A DNA stretch of 64,000 nucleotides, taken from positions 867,295 through 931,294 of the forward strand of contig NZ_JAGSYC010000025.1 of assembly GCF_025685545.1 (NCBI RefSeq), written 5' to 3'. The stretch's first letter is position 1. Each line of letters begins with the position of its first letter. Of this stretch, positions 33,987 through 44,600 are shown in pieces. The notes beneath the pieces were generated by a model that made no database searches, was not told the DNA's origin, and saw nothing but the letters and a program-made list of their open reading frames with translations. Source of the stretch: Granulicella paludicola (GTDB taxonomy: Bacteria; Acidobacteriota; Terriglobia; Terriglobales; Acidobacteriaceae). Position numbers and translations under genes: made by a program.

Positions 33987-34406
33987 ATGAGTTGGATTGC
34001 CTGGGCGATGTTGTCGGCGTTGTTTGCGGCAGGGACGGCCCTGCTGGCGAAGGTGGGCGTCGAGAAGATCGATAGCAATCTGGCAACGGCTATTCGGACG
34101 AGTGTGATTCTGGTGTTTACGTGGGCGATCGTTGCGGCTCAGGACCTGCATCGCGGGCTGCCTGTGATCGGACGTCGGAGCTGGGTATTTCTGGTGCTGT
34201 CTGGAATATGTACGGGGCTGAGCTGGCTGTGTTATTTTCGAGCGCTGCAGATGGGGCCAGTGAGTGGAGTGGCGCCGATCGACAAGCTGAGCGTGGCGCT
34301 GGTGGTGATTGCTGGGTGGGTGTTTTTTGGAGAGAGCATGACGCCCGCGAAGGTGGTCGGTGCAGGGCTGATTACGGCTGGGGCATTGGTGATGGCGTTC
34401 GCGTAG
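33987..34406 (+). CDS. EamA-domain (DMT superfamily) membrane transporter, single-domain form
   Basis: The 139-residue protein is almost wholly membrane-embedded, with about five helices: IAWAMLSALFAAGTALLAKV, VILVFTWAIVAAQDL, WVFLVLSGICTGLSWLCYF, SVALVVIAGWVFFG and GAGLITAGALVMAFA. This is a single EamA unit; most family members carry two units in ~300 residues, so it should act as a dimer. Single-unit EamA proteins are common and not a truncation in themselves. AAGGAGG lies five bases before ATG 33987 in the 9-base gap after the CYCxC gene. The substrate is unknown; amino acids, nucleotide sugars and drugs are known for the superfamily. Confidence 0.9.
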   Translation: MSWIAWAMLSALFAAGTALLAKVGVEKIDSNLATAIRTSVILVFTWAIVAAQDLHRGLPVIGRRSWVFLVLSGICTGLSWLCYFRALQMGPVSGVAPIDKLSVALVVIAGWVFFGESMTPAKVVGAGLITAGALVMAFA

Positions 34407-34454
34407 GGTGCGGTGCCGTGCATCGGTAGCACTTGTCGGAACGAGCAATAGCAA

Positions 34455-34475
34455 GTCCTTCGCTGCGCTCAGGAT
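34455..34475. repeat. REP-like palindromic element
   Basis: GTCCTTCGCTGCGCTCAGGAT contains TCCT/AGGA arms around CGCTGCGCTC. It is the cleanest copy of the family also seen at 23879, 28031 and 29359. It lies in the gap before the tmRNA gene. Confidence 0.65.
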
Positions 34476-34561
34476 GAAAATAGTCGCTCTTCATTTGGCG
34501 GGCGTATACTAAGGGTAGTTCTTTGAGTGCCTAAGGCAATGTTGGTGCCAGTTCCCTCAGT

Positions 34562-34915
34562 GGGGGCGTCACGGTTTCGACGGGGTTGCTTGTGGCAGAG
34601 AGGCATGCCGGGGTGTGAACACCCGTAATCGCTCACAAAACTATAAGTGCCGAACCTCAATTCGCGCTTGCTGCTTAATTAAATAAGTAGCCGATTGCTT
34701 CCGCTTCGCCTACGGGCGGATACCAATCGTCGCACAGTAGGCTGGTCCGCGGGGCTCCGCCTGAGCGCCAAGGACGAGATCAATCAGGCTGGTGGTTTTT
34801 ACGTCTTCGCCCGTTCTAAGTAACGACCACGAGACAAAGATGATACGGGAAAAGCATGAATGCTCTCTGTTATTGGTTTCTTCGGACGTGGGTTCGACTC
34901 CCACCGCCTCCACCA
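34562..34915 (+). ncRNA. ssrA: Transfer-messenger RNA (tmRNA)
   Basis: The one-piece gene of 354 bases begins GGGGGCGTCACGGTTTCGACG and ends with a T arm, GGTTCGACTCC, and CGCCTCCACCA, pairing with the 5' end as a tRNA-like acceptor. The tag frame starts at the resume codon GCT (34631) and reads AHKTISAEPQFALAA before TAA (34676-34678), with the usual ALAA-type end recognised by proteases. tmRNA with SmpB rescues ribosomes stalled on broken messages and tags the product. A TATACT box at 34505 may be its -10 element. A terminator follows at 34936. Confidence 0.96.
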
Positions 34916-34935
34916 ATAAATTTTACTTACACGTC

Positions 34936-34973
34936 AAATGTCCCCACCTCACAGTGGGGACATTTCTGCTTTA
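34936..34973 (+). terminator. Intrinsic terminator of tmRNA
   Basis: A perfect 12-bp stem, AAATGTCCCCAC/GTGGGGACATTT, with a six-base loop is followed by CTGCTTTAA. It starts 21 bases after the encoded CCA. Confidence 0.85.
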
Positions 34974-35030
34974 ACGCGTATTTTCGCTGGTCATCTGCTT
35001 CCCTGCTACGAGGAGAGCCGCGCTCGCCGC

Positions 35031-35636
35031 CTACCGCGAGTGGCCGAGGCGAACGAGGATGCCGGCGGAGGCGCGGACGTCGTTCTGATGATTGGCGGCC
35101 TGATTGTGGAAGTTCGTGCGCAGGTATTCGACCTGGGCCGGCATGATCTGCAACCGAGGGGTGAGCCTGACGAGCAAACCTCCACCCGTCTGCAGAGCGA
35201 AGACGGTCGAGGTGGCGCCGATAGCGTTCTGAGGTGAGAGGCTGCCTGATGTGTAGGAGCTGCCGGCGAGGGCGTCGCCGAAGAGGCGAACGCGATAGCG
35301 CTCGATGGGCGGCTCATACCGTAGACCGAAGGTATAGGTGAACTGGGTGAGGTTGTAGTTGTCCTGCGTGATGCCACTACGGCTGGTGCCAGTGAAGTCG
35401 ACAATACCCGACCAGTGCGGCGCCAGGCCGATCTGCAGGACGGCACCGCCGCCGTTCAAGGAGAAGCACTGGCAGCCAGACAGGATGTTGGTGTGGATGT
35501 AGGTGTAGTTCACGCCAACATCGATCGGATGCCCGGACTTGAAAGGCTCCACCACCTGGGCTCTTGAGGTGAGCCCGGTCGTGGCGAACAGAACAAGCGG
35601 AAGAATCATTTTGAGACGTTGCTGAAGGCTCTGCAT
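35031..35636 (-). CDS. Outer-membrane beta-barrel protein
   Basis: The 201-residue protein has a signal peptide (MQSLQQRLKMILPLVLFATT, cleavage near SRAQ) and then about eight amphipathic strands: IDVGVNYTYIHTNI, GGAVLQIGLAPHWSGIVDFT, FTYTFGLRYEPP, YRVRLFGDALAGSSY, FALQTGGGLLVRLTP, IMPAQVEYLRTNF and VRASAGILVRLG. That matches a small OmpA-type barrel; the last residue is Arg, so the usual aromatic end is missing. Cys-x-Cys (GCQCF) sits in the first loop, an arrangement seen in acidobacterial members. GGGAG precedes the ATG. The gene starts 12 bases after the stop of the giant Ig-repeat gene, so the two form an operon, and the barrel may help place the giant at the surface (inference). Confidence 0.82.
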   Translation of the reverse strand: MQSLQQRLKMILPLVLFATTGLTSRAQVVEPFKSGHPIDVGVNYTYIHTNILSGCQCFSLNGGGAVLQIGLAPHWSGIVDFTGTSRSGITQDNYNLTQFTYTFGLRYEPPIERYRVRLFGDALAGSSYTSGSLSPQNAIGATSTVFALQTGGGLLVRLTPRLQIMPAQVEYLRTNFHNQAANHQNDVRASAGILVRLGHSR

Positions 35637-35648
35637 TGAAGTTCTCCC

Positions 35649-38600
35649 TTACTTGATCGTCAGCGTGACGGAGGTTGAGTGGGTGAGCGCACCGCTGGTA
35701 CCGGTGACGACGATCGTGTACGTCTTCGGAGGAAGCTCGAAGCCGGTATTGACACCGCAACCCATGGTGGAGAAGGCCGCCGCACTGAAGAGTGCGAAGA
35801 GGCACAGGGCGAGGAGTCTTGGCAGGCGGCGCTTGCGCATACCGAAGAGGAGGCAGCCAAACAGCGTGGCTACGGAGATCCCCAGGGTGCGACCAGCGCT
35901 GCCGGGCTGGGCGGGTACGAGCGAGCGCGCCTGGACCGGAGCCGTCACGATGGTCATGGTGGTGGAGGTTGGGCCAACTCCCGGTGCATACGTCGGGTTG
36001 GCAAACGTTACGGTCGCGCCCGGAGGCAGGCCGGTTGCCGTGAGGGTGACGGGCGAGTTGAATGGCGTCGTCAGTTCTGAGAGCGAGACGGTGTAGATCG
36101 CCGTGCCGCCAGAGTAGACGGTCTGACTTGCCGGAGTCGCAGCGATCTGGAAGTCGTTCGTCGTCACCGTAACGGTGGTGGTGAGGGTGGACGCTCCGTA
36201 GTTAGCAGAGCCCGCGTAGGTAGCTGTGATGGTGTCTGTACCGACAGGCAGCACGGTCGTTGTGACGGTGGCAGTAGAGACACCATTGTTTGTGGAGACG
36301 TTCGCGGTGCCGAGGGTAACGCCACCGCTGGTGAAGGTCACCATGCCGGTCGGAAGGAAAGAGACTCCGGAGATCGGCGGGATGGTGAAGGTCAGGGTGA
36401 TCGGCGTACCGAAGGGTGCGGTCGTCGGTGATGCGGTGAGGGTATCGGCTGCGCCCGAGGCGGCAGCGACGGTCACGCTGGTGGTGGATGTGATGGCGAC
36501 GAAGTTGCCGTTACCAGGGTAGGTCGCGGTTACCGTCGAGGTGCCGACGGGCAGCGCCGAGGTGACGGTAGTCGCGACGCATGAGGTTGGGGCGCCGGTC
36601 GCGGGAACCGCTGCGATGGCGCCGGTACCCAGAGTGACGCCGCCGCTGGTGAACGTCACCGTGCCCGTCGGGCAGACTCCGTTGATAGGAGCGATGGTTT
36701 CGGTGAGCGTGACCGGACTGCCGTAGCTGCTGCCAGCCGTGGAGGTCTCAGCGAGTGTGCCGGTGGAGGTGGCGGCGCTGACGACCTCAGTCGCCGTTGC
36801 GGTGCCTGCACCGTAACTGGCGTTGCCGGGGTAGGAGGCCGTGACGGTGTCCGTTCCGACAGGCAGGGTGGAGGTTGTCAGCGTAGCGGTGGTGACTCCG
36901 CCAGAGGTGCTGAGGGCTCCTGTGCCGAGAGTGACGCCACCGCTGGTAAAGGTGACCGTCCCGGTCGCTGGGGTGGAGGCTCCGGTGACGGGGGGCACGG
37001 TGAAGGTGAGCAGGACGGGTGAGCCGAAGACCGAGCTCGTCGGGTTGAGCGTCAGCGTGTCTGCCGAGCCGGAGGCGGCGCCGACGGTCACTGATGCCGT
37101 GGAGCTAATGGCGGTGAAGTTCCCGGCGGCCGGAGCGGTTGCGGTGACGGTGTCGGTTCCTACCGGCAGGGCCGTTGTGGTGATAGCGGCGACGCAGGAG
37201 GTGGGTGTACCCGTGGCAGGCATTGGCGAGAAGGTGCCCGTGCCGAGGGTGACGCCGCCACTGGCGAAGGACACGGTAGCGGTGGGGCAGACGCCGTTGA
37301 TGGGAGCGATCGTTTCGGTGAGTGTGACGGTCATGCCGAAGGTGTCGCCCGTAGCGGGGGAGATCGCCAGGCTACCGGTCGCGGTGGCTGGGGTTACGGT
37401 AACCGCGGCGGTCGGGCTTGATGCGCCGTAGTTGCCGTTGCCAAGGTAGCTGGCGGTGACGGTATCAGGACCGATGGGCAGCGCGGAGGTGCTCAGTGTG
37501 GCGGTGGTGATGCCACCGGTTGTGCTGAGGGTTCCTGTACCCAGGGTCGTGGGGCCGTTGCTGAAGGTGACCGTACCCGTGGCCGGGGCAGAGGCTCCGG
37601 AGATGGTTGGGACGGTGAAGGTCAAGAGGACAGGCGAGCCAAAGACCGAGGTCGTCGGATTAGCCGTGAGGGTGTCCGTGGCGCCACTGACGCTGGCGAC
37701 CGGCTCGGTGGTGGTGGAGGAGATGGCGCCGAAGTTACCGACGGCAGGCGCGGTAGCAGTGATCGTGTCGGTGCCTACGGGCAGCGCGGAAGTGGTCGTC
37801 GTCGCGACGCAGGCGGTGGGAGCTCCAGCGGGTATCGCTGAGAAGATGCCCGTGCCGAGGGTGATGCCGCCGCTAGCGAAGGTCACGGTAGCGGTGGGGC
37901 AGACGCCGTTGATGGGAGCGATGGTTTCGGTGAGCGTAACGGTCGCGCCGAAGGTGTCACCCGTGGCCGGTGAGGCGGTCAGGGTGCCATTCGCGGCGAC
38001 GGCTGTGACCGTCTCAGTCGCGGTGGCCGAACCGGCAGCGTAGTTGGCGTTGCCGGGGTAGGTGGCTGTGATGCTGTCGGTGCCGACGGGCAGGACGGAG
38101 GTCGACAGTGTCGCCGTCGTAATGCCGTTGGCGGTGCCGAGATTGCCGGTGCCGAGGGTGACGCCGCCGCTGGTGAAGGTCACCGTTCCGGTAGCCGGCG
38201 TGGAAGCTCCCGCGACGGTCGGCACCGTGAAGGTGAGCAGGACCGGGGAGCCGAAGCTGGAGGTCGCCGGGTTCGCGGTCAGCGAGTCAGTCGAACCGGA
38301 GACGACACCGACGGTCTCCGTGGTGGAGGAGGAGATCGCGTTGAAGCTGCCACTGGCCGGGGCCGTCGCGTTGATGGTGTCGGTCCCTACCGGCAGCACG
38401 TTGGTGGTAATCGTCGCGATGCAGGCTAACGGCGTGCCAGTTGCCGGGTCCGGCGTGAAGCTGCCTGTGCCCAGCGTGGTGCCGCCACTACTGAAGGTCA
38501 CAGTTGAAGTTGGGCAGACGTTGTTGATCGGAGCGATGGACTCCGTCAGCGTGACGGTGGTGCCATAGGTGTCGCCCGTTGCCGGTGAAGCGGAGAGCGT

Positions 38601-41600
38601 GCCGCTAGCCGTGGCAGGGGTGACGGTTTCGGTCGCGGTGGCAGAACCGGCTGCATAGTTGGCATTGCCAGGGTAGGTCGCCGTAATGGTGTCCGTACCG
38701 ACAGGCAGGGTGGAGGTCGTCAACGTGGCGGTGGTGATGGCGTTTGCCCCGGTGCCGGCGGTGCTCAGAGTTCCGGTGCCGAGTGTGGTGGAGCCGTTCG
38801 AGAAGGTCACGGTGCCAGTCGGCGAGGCGGAGGCTCCGGCAATGGTCGGGACGGTGAAGGTGAGCAGGACCGGAGAGCCGAAGACAGAGCTTGCCGGGTT
38901 AGCGGTGAGGGTATCGGCTGAGCTCGGAGCGAGCGCGACCGTCTCGGAGACCGAGGAGGAGATGGCGCTGAAGCTGCCAGCCGCCGGAGCCGAAGCGGTG
39001 ATGGTATCCGTGCCGACCGGCAGCGCGGAGGTGCTAAGTGATGCGACGCAGGTCGTCGGGTTCGCGGCAGGCGATCCAGTGAACACGCTCGTGCCAAGGC
39101 TGACACCACCGCTCGAGAAGGTGACTGGGGCAGTTGGGCACATGCCATTGACCGGCGCTATTGTCTCGGTGAGCGTGACCGTGGTGCCGTAGGTGTCGCC
39201 GGTAGCGGGTGAGGCCGTGAGCGTACCGGACTGGGTGGACGGAGTGACTGTCTCCGAGGCGGTGGCGGTGCCTGCCGCGTAGTTGGCGTTGCCAGGGTAG
39301 CTGGCGCTGACGGTATCCGTGCCCACCGGCAGTACTGAGGTGTTCAGCGTTGCGGTCGTGACAGCGCTGGCACCCGTACCGGTGGTGGTAAGGCTTGCGG
39401 TACCAAGCGTGGTGGAACCGTTGGTGAAGGTGACGGTGCCGGTCGGCGAAGCGGAGGCTCCGGCGACGGTGGGCACGGTGAAGGTGAGCGCTACAGAGGA
39501 ACCGTAAGCCGAGGTGGTCGGGTTCGCTGTGAGCGTGTCGCTCGCGCCAGAGGCGGCGGCGACGGTCTCGTTGGTGGTGGAGGAGATCGCACTGAAGCTG
39601 CCCGCAGCTGGAGCGGTTGCGGTAATGGTATCTGTGCCCACCGGCAGCGCCGTGGTGGTGAGGGTGGCGACGCAGCTTGTCGGGTTGGTCGCAGGTACAC
39701 CGCTAAAGGCGCTGGTACCCAGGGTGGTGCCGCCGGTCGCGAACGTTGCTGTCGCGGTGGGGCAGACACCGTTGATGGGAGCGATCGTCTCCGTCAGTGT
39801 GACAGAGGCACCGAAGGTATCACCTGTTGCTGGCGAGGCAATGAGCGTTCCGGTGGCGCTGGCAGGGGTGACGGTCTCGGTCGCCGTGGCGGAACCTGCG
39901 GCGTAGTTGGCGTTACCCGGGTAGCTGGCGGTGACGGTGTCAGTTCCTACCGGCAGTGCAGAGGTGTTAAGGGTGGCGGTGGTGACGGCACTGGAGCCGG
40001 TGCCGGTGGTGGAGAGCGTACCGGTGCCGAGGGTGACTCCACCGCTGGTGAAGGTCACCGTTCCGGTCGGCGAAGCGGAAGCTCCAGAGACGGTCGGGAC
40101 GGTGAAGGTGAGCAACACCGAAGTCCCGAAGGTGGAGCTGGTCGGGTTGGCTACGAGCGTGTCCCCTGCCCCAGGTGCAGCAGCGACGGTCTCAGACGTG
40201 GAGGACGAGATCGAGTCGAAGCTTCCGGAGGCCGGAGCGATCGCGGTGATGGCGTCCGTACCTACCGGGAGCGCGGTGGTGATGGTGGTGGCCGTGCAAG
40301 TAGTCGGGTTGCCGGCAGGCGAGCCGATGAAGGAGGCCGTACCGAGCGTGGTGCCGCTGCTGGCGAAGGTGATTGCTGCCGTCGGGCACATGCCATTGAT
40401 GGGAGCGATGGTCTCAGTCAGCGTGACGGTTGAGCCAAAGGTGACGCCCGTTGCTGGCGACGCGGTGAGGGTACCTGCGGCGCTGGCCGGAGCGACGGTT
40501 TCTGTCGCCGTGGCCGATCCGGAGGCGTAGTTCGCGTTGCCGGGGTAGGTCGCGGTGACGGTGTCGGTGCCGACCGGCAGCACTGAGGTATTCAGCGTGG
40601 CGGTGGTGACGGCGCTGGCTCCGGTGCCGGTGGTGGAGAGTGTGCCGGTGCCCAGGGTGACGCCGCCGCTGGTGAAGGTGACGATGCCGGTCGGCGAGGC
40701 GGTGGCGCCTGTCACGGTCGGGATACTGAAGGTCAGCGTGACCGAGGTTCCGTACGTGGAGCTGGTTGGGTTGAGAGTGAGGCTGTCACCGGTGCTGGGA
40801 GCTGCAGCGACCGTCTCCGAGGTGGAGGACGAGATGGCTGCGAAGCTGCCGCCAGCCGGTGCGGTGGCGGTGATGGTGTCAGTTCCGACGGGCAGAGCCG
40901 ACGTCGTCGCGGTCGCTACGCAGGAGGTGGGGCTGGCGGCGGGCGTTCCGGTGAAGGTTGCGGTGCCGAGCGTTGTGCCTCCGCTAGCGAAGGTCACCGT
41001 AGCTGTGGGGCAGGCACCGTTGATGGGAGCAACCGTCTCGGTGAGCGTGACGGTCGTACCGAAGGTGTCACCGGTGGCAGGCGAGGCTGTGAGTGTACCG
41101 GAGCCACTGGCGGGAGTCACTGTCTCGGTGGCCGTAGCCGAGCCGGAGGCGTAGTTGGCGTTACCCGGGTAGCTGGCGGTGATGGTGTCGGTGCCGACGG
41201 GGAGAGTCGAGGTGTTTAGCGTGGCGGTGGTGACGGCGCTCGCGCCGGTGCCGGTAGTGGAGAGCGTTCCCGTGCCGAGCGTAACGCCGCCGCTGGTGAA
41301 GGTGACGGTGCCGGTGGGAGCGGTGGCTCCGGAGACGGTGGGTACGGTGAAGGTCAGCGTCACCGAGGTGCCGAAGGTGGAGCTGGTCGGGTTGGCGACC
41401 AGGCTGTCGCCGGTGCTTGGGATCACGCCGACTGTCTCCGAGGTCGAGGAGGAGACGGCGCTGAAGCTTCCAGCGGCCGGAGCGGTGGCGGTGATGGTAT
41501 TGGTGCCGACCGGCAGAGCTGTCGTCGAGGTGGTGGCGGTGCAGGAGGTCGGGTTTGCGGCAGGTGAGCCGGTGAAGGTGGCGGTGCCGAGCGTGGATCC

Positions 41601-44600
41601 ACCGCTCGCGAAGGTCACCGTGGAGGTCGGGCAGGTACCGTTGATGGGAGCGACGGTTTCAGTCAGTGTGACAGTCCCGCCGAAGGTGTCACCCGTCGCA
41701 GGTGACGCAGTCAGTGTGCCGGTCGCAGTTCCCTGCAGCACGGTTTCAGTGGCTGTGGGAGCGGGTGAGGCGGCCCCGTAGTTGGCGTTGCCAGGATAGG
41801 TTGCGGTGATGGTGTCCGTGCCAACGGGCAGCGCCGAGGTGCTGAGCGTCGCGGTGGTGACCGCGCTTGCGCCGGTGCCGGTGGTCGAGAGCGTGCCCGT
41901 GCCGAGCGTCACGCCACCACTGGTGAAGGTGACGGTACCGGTCGGCGAGGCGGAGGCTCCGGCGACGGTCGGTACGGTGAAGGTGAGGACGACGGAGGAA
42001 CCGTAGGCGGAGGTCGTCGGGTTGGCGGTCAGCGTATCGTTCGCGCCGGACGCTGCTGCCACAACCTCACTCGCCGTAGAGGAGATGGCACCGAAGCTGC
42101 CGCCCGCCGGAGCTGTCGCCGTGATGGAGTCCGTGCCGACGGGCAGAACCGTCGTCGTCGTGGTCGCAACACACGAGGTCGGGTTCGTGGAAGGCATACC
42201 CGTGAAGGTGCCCGTGCCTAGCGTCGTGCCGCCGCTGGCGAAGGTGACCGTAGAGGTCGGGCAGACGCCGTTGATCGGAGCGATCGTCTCGGTAAGCGTG
42301 ACCGGAGCACCGTAGGTATCACCGGTGGCAGGCGTTGCAGAGAGCGTGCCGGTGGCTGAGGCGGGTGTCACTGTTTCGGTCGCGGTGGGTGAGGGGCTGG
42401 CAGCCGCGTAGTTGGCATTGCCAGGATACGTGGCGGTGATCGTGTCGGTGCCGACAGGTAGAGACGACGTGCTCAACGTAGCGGTAGTGGTGGCGTTTGC
42501 GCCGCTACCGACGGTGGAGAGCGTCGCTGTGCCAAGGGTGACGCCGCCACTGGTAAAGGTAACCGTGCCCGTCGGCGAAGCGGAGGCTCCGGCGACCGTC
42601 GGTACGGTGAAGGTCAACTGGACAGGCGAACCGAAGGTGGAGCTGGTCGGGTTCGCTGTGAGAGTGTCGGCGGCGCCAGAGGCGCTTCCAACCGTCTCCG
42701 TTGTCGTAGAGGAGATCGCACCGAAGCTGCCCGCGGCGGGCGCGGTCACGGTGACGGTGTCGGTACCGACCGGCAGCGCGGTGGTGGTGATGGTGGCGAC
42801 GCAGGTGGTGGGGTTTCCAGCAGGAGATCCGACGAAGGTGGCGGTGCCGAGTGTCACACCACCGGCCACGAAGGTGGCCGTGGCGGTAGAGGTGGGGCAA
42901 GCACCGTTGACGGCGGACACGGTCTCGGTGAGAGTAACAGGCGCTCCGAAGGTCGAGGTCGTCGGATTTAGGGTGAGTGTGTCGTTGGTGCCGACGGCCT
43001 TGTTGACGACCTGAGCCACGGTGTTCGAGGTCGTGCCTGAAACGTAGTTTGTATTGCCGCCGTAGGTCGCGACGACGCTATCCGTACCCACCGGGAGTGT
43101 CGAGGTGGTGAAGGTGTAGACGCCTGCGGTCGAGGTCGCCGTCGCTGTGCCGAGCGAGACGGCGGTGGTGGAACCGGACGGAGTGTAGGTCAGCGGGACT
43201 CCACTCGCGGCGGTCGGCGTTCCATCGGCACCGGTAAGCGTTACGGTGAAGGTCGTGCTCTGGCCGTAGGTGCTCGGGTTCACGCTGGAGGTGAGCGCGA
43301 CCGAGGCGGTGGCCTGGGTACCTACGCCATTAAGCGTGACCACCTGAGTCGCAGGGCTGGCATTCAGGCTATTGTCCTGAACGTTCATCGAGCCGGTGAC
43401 GGTGCCGATCTGCGTGGGTGCAAAGCTGATCCCGTAGGCGCAGGTGGAGCCGGAGGCGAGCGTTCCAGCTGTGGAGCTCGAGGTAGTGAGATTTGGGCAG
43501 GTGCTGGTATTCGAGACACTGAACCCGGTACTGATAGAAGGATCGGTGCCTGCAGACGGTACGGGGAAGGTGGCAGTCGTGGTGCCTGTGCTGAAGACGT
43601 TGATCGTGCGCGGACTGTCTGAGCTGGTGGTGCCGATCGTGGTTGAGGCGAAGGTCAGCGTGGAGGCCGTACTGCTGATCTTGCGGACACGATTGTCCTT
43701 GGAATCTGTAATGTACAGATTGTCTGCACCGTCGAGAATAATGCCGGTGGGCGCGTTGAAGGTGGCGAGGCTCGAGGCACTCCCATCACCGCAGGCAGAG
43801 GTGCCTGCACTGCATGCAGTAGCAGAGCCGGCGATGGTGGTGATCGTCTTTGCGGTAGCGCTGACCACACGAATCGCGTTGTTACCGGAATCCGCGATGT
43901 AGAGATTGTCCGCGCTGTCTGTGTCGATGTCGGTGGGGGTGTTCAGAGTCGCCGAGGTGGCGACTCCCTTATCACCTGAATAACCAGCGGTTCCGGTACC
44001 CACGACGGTCGTCAAGATACCGGTAGAAGCGGTAAGAAGGCGGATCCTGTTGTCGCCGGTGTCGGCGATGAAGAGGTTATCGGATGGGTCCGCTGCGACC
44101 GACTGAGGTGCGTTGAGTGTCGCAGCCGTTGCAGCCCCGCCATCGCCGCAGGTGGCTGTTGTAGAGGTGCACTTTGTACCTGTACCGGCGATAGTGCTAA
44201 TAAAGGTCGTACCTGTGTCCACTTGTCGGATGGCGTTGTTGCCCGTATCCACAATGAAGACGTTTTCGAAGGCATCTACGGTCACGCCAGCAGGGGCATT
44301 CAAGGTCGCGGCTGCAGCCAGACCCAGATCTCCCGTATAGGAAGCTGTGCCTGTACCCGCAAAGGTGCTTATAAAGCCAGTGATTTGGTTCACCACACGA
44401 ATGCGGTTGTCGCCGGTATCGGCGATGTAAATATTCCCGAGGCCATCCACGGCCACGCCCAGCGGTGCGTTCAGGTTGGCTGAGGTTGCCGCAGCTCCGT
44501 CTCCGCAAGCGGCCGTTGTCGTCGCGCATTTGGTGCCGTTGCCCGCTACGGTGGTGATGACGCCCGTAGTAGCCGTGACCTTACGGATGACATTGTTCGC

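Noticed and set aside
34710..34916. Minus-strand frame over the 3' half of the tmRNA
   Set aside because: It overlaps the clear tmRNA gene; VEAVGVEPTSEET-type peptides are typical spurious translations of tRNA-like ends.
36160..43010. CRISPR-like regular repeats
   Set aside because: The repeat unit is ~311 bp, entirely coding, and has no short repeat-spacer pattern or cas genes.
36226..43014. Series of plus-strand frames of ~130-200 codons opposite the giant Ig-repeat gene
   Set aside because: They recur with the ~622-bp repeat, have Val/Pro/Thr-biased composition mirroring the sense strand, and lack ribosome-binding sites. They are antisense shadows.
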